From positions 1-29,281 of the forward strand of contig CAJTSD010000045.1 in the NCBI GenBank assembly GCA_910578795.1: a stretch of 29,281 nt of DNA, written 5' to 3'. The position numbers and the translations under genes were made by a program. This DNA is from an uncultured Lachnospiraceae bacterium. Its GTDB lineage: Bacteria; Bacillota; Clostridia; Lachnospirales; Lachnospiraceae. Position 1 is the first letter of the stretch, and each line of letters starts with the position of its first letter. Below the pieces are notes generated by a model. It ran no database searches, was not told the origin of the DNA, and worked only from the letters and a program-made list of their open reading frames with translations. This document shows, piece after piece, positions 15,401 to 22,107 of this stretch.

Positions 15401-16025
15401 ACGAGAAACTGCCCGCAAAAAGCGCCGGCACCAAAAGAAGCACCGTAAGCACTTTTATAAAATCATTCTTCTCACGTTTAATTCCTCTATATTTCAGGAT
15501 GAAGCTTATAATAATGTACGCCGTCACAATACAAACCGGTCTGTCTATAATATCAACAATTGCCTCACCGCCCAAACTGCAAATTACAGTACCCGCGCCA
15601 TGCCACTCGAGCATATCAAAGAACACATCTCCCCAAAAATTTCCGCATTTCCCTCCATAGAAATGCAAGTTAAACGGAACTGACAGAATTACTGATACAA
15701 TTGCCATTAAAAAACTTGACATAACTGCAGTATCCGGCTTTTCAAGATATCCTCTTTTGACGCAGACATAAAATAAAACGCCTGTCGCAGCATTGATAAG
15801 CGTATAAATCCATTCTCCATGTATCAATATGGAATAAATAATATTCCCAGCCATTCCTGCTATCACAGCCCCTACAGGTCCGGTAAAATATGCCGCCACA
15901 CAGGTACCCACCACATCAAACCATATCGGTAGATTTAAGCTTACTGCAATCAATTTTCCCATTGTATTGATTATAATACAAAAAACAATCATTCCGATAT
16001 TGCGCCGCAATGACCTGCTGTCCAT
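12420..16025 (-). CDS. HD-GYP signalling protein with membrane and beta-propeller sensor
   Basis: A 1201-residue fusion. Residues 1-180 form a multi-pass membrane domain resembling small-molecule-binding S components of ECF transporters (LPIWFDVVGT, GPVGAVIAGMAGN). Another hydrophobic segment (189-205) leads to an extracellular beta-propeller (about 228-813) of repeated D-G-x-[IV]-W-[IV] two-component-regulator type blades, then a Y_Y_Y-like domain (about 838-925), a membrane helix (934-962), a short coiled coil and a C-terminal HD-GYP domain (about 1000-1190). The catalytic set is complete: His1019, His1059-Asp1060 (LHDVGK), His1119-His1120 and HEKWDGSGYP. It should therefore hydrolyse cyclic di-GMP in response to an outside ligand. 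The ATG at 16025 follows GGGGGGTG by about 6 nt; an ATG at 16046 has no binding site. The SDR starts 41 nt downstream. The ligand is unknown. Confidence 0.88.
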   Translation of the reverse strand: MDSRSLRRNIGMIVFCIIINTMGKLIAVSLNLPIWFDVVGTCVAAYFTGPVGAVIAGMAGNIIYSILIHGEWIYTLINAATGVLFYVCVKRGYLEKPDTAVMSSFLMAIVSVILSVPFNLHFYGGKCGNFWGDVFFDMLEWHGAGTVICSLGGEAIVDIIDRPVCIVTAYIIISFILKYRGIKREKNDFIKVLTVLLLVPALFAGSFSSDIHAAEIGNKVPERNFDENYVETVYDSRTGMPYSEANAVAETADGYIWIGSYAGLTKYNGKEFEFVSGITGVYALMTDSRGRLWISTNDSGIVVYEDGEFHNFSVDDGLPANSTRAIMEAPDGSVYVGTTGNLCRIQVEGDKITDIVTISGGMYATSLAMLGDKLVGVTNAGNIFVLEDDTLLYVAEPRLKNTYYTCVSVIDGHLLVGTSESYVEEFRIFKNMSVTSRRVELGGFINIRDIKACDDGRVWICADNGVGYLKESSESGWSFYTQHFDGFDASVVDIHEDYEGNIWFASQRCGVMKLSKGKFLDLFSLSGIDAVGVNVVCEDEGTYYCGTDNGLVIVKEGHYGQIENEITDLLQGVRIRSIMKDSQGTMWFCTYGKNGLVSVKKKGYINTLNSNRGATDDRFRCMTELHDGTIAVGTADGINFVDDDHVIGTVTKDDGLENSQILSLCEGTDGYLYATTDGAGIYVLKNHKIIKNIGIEDGLTADVVLRLVPYQKGFFVVASNALCYMENDVVTHLDSFPYYDNFDILVEGNEAYVLTSAGIYVVDVRKLKENNITNYKLLNYNDGLTQSITSNAWNFIGEDGRIFFCGNKGVSYFAPEEGPDTSKDYKFGISVTLNDGTVLNGEDSVFTVPPNVKTFTVKASIRKYSLSDVRTKFYIDGVTDEVKAVSSYDIEPIQITNLKHGMYPVHIQILNEEGTRILQEGEYVIQKEAHVWENTWYILYLVFVCLWVIAFVMWIGFTLVNTFRRRRQLEMLRKELENKVNVQTEEIRDQAEKMETFQWEVIEGMASLIESRDGNTGDHVKNVSKYVSIIAQEMLHMRLYSNIVTPKYVDIITKVSPLHDVGKIKISDVILNKPGKFTPEEYEIMKNHAAYGGMIVEDILGKNATPEMKQIAKDVAYYHHEKWDGSGYPEGKAGTDIPLAARIMAVADVFDALVSKRVYKEAFELDKAFDIIQEEAGKHFDAEIVRVFLKKKDVIIKESKK

Positions 16026-16152
16026 AGTGCACCCCCCAAAAACCATCTTATTTATTATGATAACATTACTGATTACCCCACTGCAAGTACAATCGACATT
16101 TTTTGATGCATCTTAGCAGCAACGTTATTTTATGTGGTCGCCCCTTCTTATA

Positions 16153-16181
16153 GTGACTTTTTTCATAAATTATGGTACAAT
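16153..16181 (+). promoter_or_regulatory. Promoter of the chemoreceptor gene
   Basis: -35 GTGACT (16153-16158) and -10 TACAAT (16176-16181) are 17 nt apart, and TGG before the -10 gives an extended -10. The expected start near 16188 leaves a leader of about 30 nt. No sigma-D (flagellar) motif was found. A weak minus-strand promoter for the HD-GYP gene may lie in the same divergent gap (TTGCAG, 18 nt, TATCAT; about 16055-16085). Confidence 0.5.
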
Positions 16182-16218
16182 TCAATTTGTACATATGACT
16201 ACGAAAGGAGACTCCAAT

Positions 16219-17652
16219 ATGAAAATAAGAAAAAGATATTCCGATGCTGCCATCACATCCATTTCGAGATTAATGAATATGACGTATGATCCGTCCAACG
16301 GAGAATTAAATAATATCCACCGCCGTCTAATCAGCGGAAGGGAGGAATTTGAACAGGCTGTTACCAAAACCTTGGACGCTGTTATCCGTATGAGCTCCAT
16401 GGATTTGACTTTGGAAACGAATGTTGCAACTGTTGAGCAAATCAACACTTCAATTTCGGACGCGGTTGATACGATCAGCAAATCGTCCGAATCCACGGCA
16501 GGCATTGCTTCCGAAGTATCAAAAGCACACGAAAACCTGACGTCCACAATTATTGAGGTTTCCGATGAATCCACGAAAGTAATGGAAGATATCAACAACT
16601 GCGAAAAAGAACTTACTTCGATCTCAAAGTTGTCCACCTCCGCCATTTCCACCGCAACGGAGATGAAAACAGACATTTATGGGCTGCTTGATATCATTCA
16701 GCATATGAATGACGTCGTCACTGCAATCAACTCTATTTCCTCACAGACGAACCTGCTGGCATTAAACGCTTCCATAGAAGCTGCCCGTGCAGGAGAGGCA
16801 GGCAAAGGTTTTGCCGTTGTCGCGGAGGAAATCCGTCAGCTTGCGGATCAGACAAAGTCCCTGACCGGAAATATGGGCGCTTTTATCGCCAGCATTCAGG
16901 AGGCTTCCAAAAAAAGTTCTGACAGTGTTGATACAACCGTCGCAGAGCTGGAACATATTAACAATAATATTCAAAATGTTTGGAAAATTACGGGGAACAA
17001 CCGTACCAGCATGGAACACATTGCCGATTCCGTTTCTTCTCTCGCCGCGGTCAGTGAAGAAATCAGCAGTTCCATGAATGAGTTGGATCATCAGATGCAG
17101 GATGTGAACCAAGAATGCCAAAGCCTCAAGGAAAACACAGCTTCTTTGGCAATTTCCAGCCATTCGATTGCAGAGCTTGTGGAACCTTCTAAGGCGATTG
17201 AAAAGCATTTGGACGAATCCACAAAGATTATGGGAAATATGGCACGCGATGCCTTTTATATGCTGGATAATCAGGTGATGCTAAGCTGTTTAAACAGCGC
17301 CGTCAGCGCCCATCAGAATTGGCTCAACACCTTAAAGACGATTGCGCAGACAGGCGAATTAAAGCCTTTGCAGACAGATTGTACGAAATGCGGTTTTGGT
17401 CACTTCTACTATGCCTTTCAGCCTGTAAACGCAAAGGTAATCGGTCTTTGGAACGGTCTTGACCAAAAACATAAAACCTTCCATTCCTATGGTACGCAGA
17501 TGATTGCAGCCGTCCGCTCCGGTCACTTGGGCGAATTGCCGCAGATTTATGAAAAAGCGGAAGCTTATTCCAAGGAACTGCTTGCGGATTTCCAAAAGCT
17601 GATTCAAATCATTGATTCCTTGACCAAGGAGCAGGTTCGGATATTTGAGTAA
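16219..17652 (+). CDS. Soluble chemoreceptor-like protein with CZB zinc-binding domain
   Basis: A 477-residue methyl-accepting-chemotaxis-type protein without membrane segment or HAMP domain. Residues about 60-330 are the long helical signalling hairpin; the conserved tip, which contacts CheA/CheW, is NLLALNASIEAARAGEAG (about 178-195). The C-terminal part (about 350-460) matches the CZB chemoreceptor zinc-binding domain: His365 (AHQNWL), Cys391 (TKCGFGHFYYA), His418 and His422, giving the 3-His/1-Cys zinc set. Such proteins sense zinc or oxidants in the cytoplasm. The ATG at 16219 has AAGGAG upstream; an earlier ATG at 16132 would add 29 residues crossing the promoter. It is the only plus-strand gene here and diverges from the HD-GYP gene. 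Whether it joins a chemotaxis array or works as a free signalling scaffold is unknown. Confidence 0.92.
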   Translation: MKIRKRYSDAAITSISRLMNMTYDPSNGELNNIHRRLISGREEFEQAVTKTLDAVIRMSSMDLTLETNVATVEQINTSISDAVDTISKSSESTAGIASEVSKAHENLTSTIIEVSDESTKVMEDINNCEKELTSISKLSTSAISTATEMKTDIYGLLDIIQHMNDVVTAINSISSQTNLLALNASIEAARAGEAGKGFAVVAEEIRQLADQTKSLTGNMGAFIASIQEASKKSSDSVDTTVAELEHINNNIQNVWKITGNNRTSMEHIADSVSSLAAVSEEISSSMNELDHQMQDVNQECQSLKENTASLAISSHSIAELVEPSKAIEKHLDESTKIMGNMARDAFYMLDNQVMLSCLNSAVSAHQNWLNTLKTIAQTGELKPLQTDCTKCGFGHFYYAFQPVNAKVIGLWNGLDQKHKTFHSYGTQMIAAVRSGHLGELPQIYEKAEAYSKELLADFQKLIQIIDSLTKEQVRIFE

Positions 17653-17662
17653 TAGATACCTA

Positions 17663-17704
17663 TATGGCTACCCGTTTTTTGAATCGGGCAGCCATAAACT
17701 TTTT
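17663..17704 (+). terminator. Terminator after the chemoreceptor gene
   Basis: TATGGCT and CCCG (17663-17674) pair with CGGG and AGCCATA (17685-17696), with one mismatch between the two blocks. TTTTT follows at 17700-17704 on the plus strand, overlapping the last codon of the convergent permease gene. It could also slow transcripts leaving the permease gene. Confidence 0.85.
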
Positions 17705-20102
17705 ATAGTTCATCAATCGTTTCCGTAATCTCCATCGCATAAAGCCGTTTTGCAGGAGCATACACCGCAGCGGTACTTGATGCCAAAACAAACGACACAA
17801 TCAAAGCAATCTGTCCAACCGGAATGTTCCACGACGCATAGAAAAAATGTGCGGTAATCAGAAAATCGTACATATATTTGCTTAGAGGAAGCCCGACCAC
17901 GAAACCCACGGCACAGCCACAACACGCGTAGGTAAACGTTTCAGCGGCAACCATCTTCACCACCTGCCGCGCACTCATTCCAATTGCGCGCATCGCACCG
18001 TACTGGTTGATTCTTGCGGATACGCTCATGGAAATGCTGTTCATAATATTCAGCAGTGCAATCAGAGCAATAATAATCAAAAAGCCATAAACAAATGTCA
18101 TAAACGCATAATACATTGCCTGAATGCTTTCCTCCCGACGGTCGCGGAATACATACTTTGACGAGAGCCTGCGAATTTGAGCAACTGCCTTGTCACTCTC
18201 ATTGATTGACCGGCTTGTCATCTGCACGTCAATCAATGCGTAATCGGTAATCCCCGTAAGACGCGTAAACAACTCCTCCGTCATAATCACCGTAATTTTT
18301 CCGTCATTGCTCCCATCATTGCTGAACGGACTGTATTTCAGCATCCCCACAACCGAAAGCGTTTCCCCGTTCACGTCCAATTCGTCGCCGATTTCCAATG
18401 GCATTCCCCTGTCCCAAATGACAAGCACATTGCGGCTGTCTTCATACATCTTTTTCAGCCGGCTGCCTTTTCTAAGGTCATGATCCTTTTCAAGCAAGTC
18501 AAGCTGATAATTATCATAGGACATCAGTTCGACCGTCTGCGGCGCGCCGTCAATCACTGTGGAAACATCCTTTAAGACGCGTCTTCCAAACGCGTGTTTG
18601 ACACCTTCCACCCCCTTGATTTTGTCCAAAAGCGACGCTTCTATGGTATTGCTATAGTCCGCACTCCCTATGTCAAGGTCAGGTGAAGACGCTTTTTGCG
18701 GCAGCAGACAATCCATAAACGCCACCAAAACCGAAAAACAAAGGAACAGGACAATGCTAATCGCAAACGAACCGGTCAGCAGCAAAAGATTTTTTCTTGC
18801 CGATACCGCGTGATGAATGCCAAGCGCGATTTCTACCTTTCCCATACGCAGATTGACCGCACGCTTTACCTGTTTTGCATCCGCCGCATTCCCTGACACC
18901 GCCGCAACGGGCGATACCCTTGCCGCACGTTTCGCGGGGGACTGCGCCGCCAAAAATACTGTAACAACACCGATGATAGCGCCACTTGCAATGCCAGTTG
19001 GGCTGGTGACAAAAACAGGAATATTGGACACCTCGCCGCCAACCAAATATTTCAATCCCACATTCACGCCCCACGTCGTCACAACGCCAAGCGCCACGCC
19101 AATTGGGACAGCAGTTTTACACCAGCTCAGCGCCTCTAACCGCACAAAACGGATAATTTGGCTTTTGCTTGCGCCGATACAACGCAGCATTCCGAAAAAC
19201 TGCAGCCGCTGGGCAACATTGCTGTTCATGCTGCCCGAAATCATCAATACCCCCGCTGTCAGAATCAGCAGAAACAAAAGCCCCACAATCGGATAAACAT
19301 TTTTGATATAATCCTTATTCGTGATTCCGTTTGATGCCATTAAAATCGTATGCATTCCAATGTCACTGTCCGCAAGCCCATACTGCTCCTTAATTTGCGC
19401 GAGCGCCTTTCGCAGATTCGTATGCTTTGCAAACCGGATATAATACTGCGGCGCCGTCGGCTCGCCGTTTTCCCTGCAGATTCTGCGAAACGTACTGATG
19501 TTCACAAACGCGCCAACCTGATTTTCCTTCACAGGCAAAGCCGCCGTCACCCCGCCATTGGAGCTCACATACTTCCCGTTCCCACTAATCCGAAAACCCG
19601 CTACGTAAAACGTGTAATCCCCCGCAGGCGTGTTTAACGTAATCATATCGCCTTTGTCAACGCCCAAAAGTTCCTGTGCATTTTCCGTAAGAATTACTGC
19701 ATCTTCTTGCGTCACTTGTGCGTCCGCATCGAAAAAGTGCATGATATCACTAATAAACATCTGTTCGATTCCGCAGATTGCTGTCTGCGCGCCCTGAATG
19801 TAATAGTCTTTACTCATTTGCAGATGTTCGTCAAGATTGGCGACATCATACCAGGACGAAGCCGCAACGTCCTCGCGCGCCGCAATGCTCTGCGCCTCGT
19901 CCTCCTTGATGCCGCTGATATAAATATGCCAATACCCGCCCTTATCGATTGTGTTTACTGTTTCCATGCGCGCCACCGCCTCCACCAGTGAAAAAATCGC
20001 TGTCACTAAAAAGACGGAAAGCACAATACAAATCCTAATCATTTTATCTTGCTTTTTACGAACACGCGCCGCAAGCGGGATTAAACTCAAATAGCTTTTC
20101 AT
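17703..20102 (-). CDS. ABC transporter permease, MacB/FtsX type, 8 TM
   Basis: A 799-residue membrane protein of the MacB/LolE/FtsX superfamily. An N-terminal membrane helix (22-44) is followed by a first extracellular core domain (about 50-260), three helices of an FtsX domain (about 268-292, 330-352, 370-390), a fifth helix (443-463), a second extracellular domain (about 470-660), and a second FtsX block (about 668-690, 722-745, 762-785). Each FtsX block has the sequence pattern of the family (FGMLRCIGASKSQI, YGAMRAIGMSARQV). It does not bind ATP; it works with the ATPase encoded just upstream, whose stop it overlaps by 4 nt (ATGA). GGGAGG lies 8 nt before its start. Substrate unknown; peptides, lipoproteins or antibiotics are all possible. 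Confidence 0.9.
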   Translation of the reverse strand: MKSYLSLIPLAARVRKKQDKMIRICIVLSVFLVTAIFSLVEAVARMETVNTIDKGGYWHIYISGIKEDEAQSIAAREDVAASSWYDVANLDEHLQMSKDYYIQGAQTAICGIEQMFISDIMHFFDADAQVTQEDAVILTENAQELLGVDKGDMITLNTPAGDYTFYVAGFRISGNGKYVSSNGGVTAALPVKENQVGAFVNISTFRRICRENGEPTAPQYYIRFAKHTNLRKALAQIKEQYGLADSDIGMHTILMASNGITNKDYIKNVYPIVGLLFLLILTAGVLMISGSMNSNVAQRLQFFGMLRCIGASKSQIIRFVRLEALSWCKTAVPIGVALGVVTTWGVNVGLKYLVGGEVSNIPVFVTSPTGIASGAIIGVVTVFLAAQSPAKRAARVSPVAAVSGNAADAKQVKRAVNLRMGKVEIALGIHHAVSARKNLLLLTGSFAISIVLFLCFSVLVAFMDCLLPQKASSPDLDIGSADYSNTIEASLLDKIKGVEGVKHAFGRRVLKDVSTVIDGAPQTVELMSYDNYQLDLLEKDHDLRKGSRLKKMYEDSRNVLVIWDRGMPLEIGDELDVNGETLSVVGMLKYSPFSNDGSNDGKITVIMTEELFTRLTGITDYALIDVQMTSRSINESDKAVAQIRRLSSKYVFRDRREESIQAMYYAFMTFVYGFLIIIALIALLNIMNSISMSVSARINQYGAMRAIGMSARQVVKMVAAETFTYACCGCAVGFVVGLPLSKYMYDFLITAHFFYASWNIPVGQIALIVSFVLASSTAAVYAPAKRLYAMEITETIDEL

Positions 20103-20788
20103 TCACGGCACCTCCCAAAGTCGGTCAGCACACCGTCTGACACCTGCAGCACCCGGTCCGCAGTCTGCGCAATGCTTCGGTTGTGTGTAATCATAATGAT
20201 TGTCTGCTCGTATTTCCTCGATGCTTCTTTCAACAACGCAATCACTTCACTGCTGTTTTGCGTGTCCAAATTTCCCGTAGGTTCGTCTGCCAAAATGAGC
20301 GCCGGACGCGTAATCAGCGCACGCCCAATCGCAACCCTCTGCTGCTGCCCGCCCGACAGCTGGCTTGGCAGGTGGTGGCGGCGCTCCTTTAAATTCAACA
20401 CCTCCAACAATTCCTCCAAGTATTTGCGCTTCGGTTTTTGATAATCAAGCAACAGCGGAAAAATCATGTTCTGCTCCACCGTCAGCTCCGGTATCAGGTT
20501 AAACGCCTGAAAAATAAACCCGATATTCCTGCGGCGAAATATCGTCAGCTCCCGCTCCTTCATGGAAAACGTATCGTTCCCGTCAATAAACACCTTACCC
20601 GAGGTCGGCGTGTCCAACGCGCCAAGCATATTTAAGAGCGTACTCTTCCCGGAACCCGACTCCCCGACCACTGTCACAAATTCGCCCTTTGGAACCGAAA
20701 AACTGACATTTTTCAAGGCTCTGACGGCTGTTTCACCGCTGCCGTACGTTTTGGAAATTGATTGTACTTCCAATAAATCCATATTCAT
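20099..20788 (-). CDS. ABC transporter ATPase, MacB/LolD type
   Basis: The 229-residue ATPase partner of the FtsX-type permease. Walker A is GESGSGKST (42-50), the Q-loop Gln94, the signature LSGGQQQR (144-151), Walker B LILADEPTGNLD (164-175) and the switch His202. DEPTGNLD and the short length place it in the MacB/LolD/FtsE group. The start at 20788 has GAGG only 4 nt upstream; an ATG six bases later (20782) has it 10 nt away, so either may be used. No response regulator or sensor kinase lies next to it, unlike many bacitracin-type exporters. The 120-nt leader is structured. Confidence 0.93.
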   Translation of the reverse strand: MNMDLLEVQSISKTYGSGETAVRALKNVSFSVPKGEFVTVVGESGSGKSTLLNMLGALDTPTSGKVFIDGNDTFSMKERELTIFRRRNIGFIFQAFNLIPELTVEQNMIFPLLLDYQKPKRKYLEELLEVLNLKERRHHLPSQLSGGQQQRVAIGRALITRPALILADEPTGNLDTQNSSEVIALLKEASRKYEQTIIMITHNRSIAQTADRVLQVSDGVLTDFGRCRE

Positions 20789-20806
20789 AATACCTCATTC
20801 TTTCCA

Positions 20807-20870
20807 TGTGAAGCATTTCTCTTTTTAATCCCGCGTTTTTCTAATCGACGGGAAAAAGTTATGCTTCACA
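20807..20870 (-). promoter_or_regulatory. Long hairpin in the leader of the ABC exporter
   Basis: TGTGAAGCAT (20807-20816) pairs perfectly with ATGCTTCACA (20861-20870). Inside, CTTTTT (20821-20826) pairs with AAAAAG (20853-20858) and CCCG (20830-20833) with CGGG (20849-20852). It lies in the 5' leader, ending about 10 nt before the ribosome binding site, with no T run after it. It could affect mRNA stability or translation. Confidence 0.65.
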
Positions 20871-20915
20871 TTACTGATATTGAAAGTATCTCACTTCCAC
20901 CTTACCGCAAAATGA

Positions 20916-20944
20916 ATTTTAGACTACAATTTTGTAGGAATCAA
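20916..20944 (-). promoter_or_regulatory. Promoter of the ABC exporter with palindrome in its spacer
   Basis: The minus strand has -35 TTGATT (20944-20939), a 17-nt spacer and -10 TAAAAT (20921-20916). The spacer holds the inverted repeat CTACAA-AA-TTGTAG (20937-20924), a possible operator placed where a repressor would block RNA polymerase. It lies 31 nt after the rpsI terminator hairpin. Confidence 0.6.
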
Positions 20945-20968
20945 GGGAAATCACACTATTGAAAATAA

Positions 20969-20998
20969 AGAAATCCCCCGAAAACAAAGCTTCGGGGG
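20969..20998 (-). terminator. Terminator of rplM-rpsI
   Basis: CCCCCGAA (20975-20982) pairs perfectly with TTCGGGGG (20991-20998). On the minus strand the stem is followed by ATTTCTTTATTTTC. It begins 30 nt after the rpsI stop. Confidence 0.85.
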
Positions 20999-21028
20999 TA
21001 GATATACTGTATTGAAATTGTCGTATCA

Positions 21029-21433
21029 TTATCTCTTTGAGAACTGCGGTGCACGACGAGCTGCCTTCAAACCGTACTTCTTTCTCTCCTTCATACGAGG
21101 ATCTCTCGTCAAGAAGCCTTCTTTCTTAAGCGTCGGTCTGTAATCTGCATCTGCCTGCAACAACGCTCTTGAAATACCATGTCTGATTGCGCCAGCCTGT
21201 CCTGTATAGCCGCCGCCTTTTACATTGACAAGGATATCAAATTTATCCGTTGTATCTGTTGCAGCCAAAGGCTGACGAACGATAACCTTTAAGGTTTCTA
21301 ATCCGAAATAATCATCAATATCTCTTTTATTGATTGTAATATTGCCTGTACCGGGTGTCAAATAAACTCTAGCGATCGATTTTTTTCTTCTGCCTGTGCC
21401 ATAATATCTTGAAGCATTTGCTGCCTTTGCCAT
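21029..21433 (-). CDS. rpsI: 30S ribosomal protein S9
   Basis: S9 (134 aa from this start) binds 16S rRNA in the head of the small subunit; its C-terminal tail reaches the P-site tRNA. YYGTGRRKKSIARVYL near the N-terminus, VKGGGYTGQAGAIRHGISRAL in the middle and the ending PQFSKR are diagnostic. Two ATGs are available. The one at 21433 is 8 nt from GGAGG, whereas the one at 21439 is only 2 nt away, so 21433 (MAKAAN...) is preferred. It lies 31 nt after rplM in the conserved rplM-rpsI pair. Confidence 0.97.
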   Translation of the reverse strand: MAKAANASRYYGTGRRKKSIARVYLTPGTGNITINKRDIDDYFGLETLKVIVRQPLAATDTTDKFDILVNVKGGGYTGQAGAIRHGISRALLQADADYRPTLKKEGFLTRDPRMKERKKYGLKAARRAPQFSKR

Positions 21434-21464
21434 TTTCATTTCCTCCTTTATTTATCAACGCTGA

Positions 21465-21893
21465 TTAAAATGTAAGTGTTTCAGGCTTCTGAGCTGCATG
21501 TTTGTGCTCAGGTCCTGCATAAACAAAAAGTTTCTTATACATTTCACGTCCTAAAGGTCCCTTCGGGAGCATTCCCTTAACAGCGTGCTCGATAACCTCT
21601 TCCGGTTTCTTTGCCAGCTTTTCTTTCAAGGTTGTCTCCTTCATACCGCCAACATAGTCGGAATGCTTATAATAAATCTTCTGCTCTAATTTTTTACCGG
21701 TTACGGCAACCTTCTCCGCGTTAATCACGATTACATAATCACCTGTATCCATATGAGGAGTAAAAATTGGCTTATTCTTTCCTCTTAATATACTTGCAAT
21801 TTCCGATGCCAAACGTCCTAATGTCATTCCTGTAGCATCTACTACATACCACTTTCTATCAATTGTAGCTGGGCTAGCCATAAATGTTTTCAT
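21465..21893 (-). CDS. rplM: 50S ribosomal protein L13
   Basis: L13 (142 aa) is an early-assembling large-subunit protein. MKTFMASPATIDRKWYVVDA, TLGRLASEIASILRGKNK, GDYVIVINAEK, and VKGMLPKGPLGREMYKKLFVYAG are all family signatures, and the length is normal. GGAGGT lies 6 nt before the ATG. It is driven by a consensus promoter about 180 nt upstream and followed by rpsI. In many Firmicutes the rplM leader binds a ribosomal protein for feedback control, which the long leader here would allow. Confidence 0.98.
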   Translation of the reverse strand: MKTFMASPATIDRKWYVVDATGMTLGRLASEIASILRGKNKPIFTPHMDTGDYVIVINAEKVAVTGKKLEQKIYYKHSDYVGGMKETTLKEKLAKKPEEVIEHAVKGMLPKGPLGREMYKKLFVYAGPEHKHAAQKPETLTF

Positions 21894-22072
21894 TATGTTA
21901 CCTCCATATATTCAGCCTGTCGGCTCTCCTTTGACGTATATTCCCGCATGACTCCAAAACACGGAATGTCCGGACCGTATCTAAAAATCCGCAGGTCAAC
22001 TAGATACAACCGCGTCGACAGGATTATCAAACATCGGGGCTATGATATTTGCCTAATCGCACGTCGCCACAT
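21894..22072 (-). promoter_or_regulatory. rplM-rpsI leader, candidate autoregulatory RNA
   Basis: About 180 nt lie between the predicted transcription start and the rplM ATG. On the minus strand GTATCTA and TAGATAC can close a stem (about 22008-21978), and AGCC-GACA-GGCT forms a small hairpin (about 21931-21920) some 15 nt before the ribosome binding site. An L13 leader family is known in Firmicutes at this position. I recognise the context, not the exact consensus. Confidence 0.45.
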
Positions 22073-22078
22073 TGAAAT

Positions 22079-22107
22079 ATTATATTACAGGGGCGTTTGC
22101 GTGTCAA
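22079..22107 (-). promoter_or_regulatory. Consensus sigma-A promoter of rplM-rpsI
   Basis: The minus strand has a perfect -35 TTGACA (22107-22102), exactly 17 nt, and a perfect -10 TATAAT (22084-22079). The -35 lies inside the last codons of the amidase gene and the amidase stop codon (22087-22085) is in the spacer. Confidence 0.9.

Noticed and set aside
16026..16046. Start of the HD-GYP protein at 16046
   Set aside because: No binding site precedes it, while a G-rich Shine-Dalgarno-like run sits 6 nt before the ATG at 16025.
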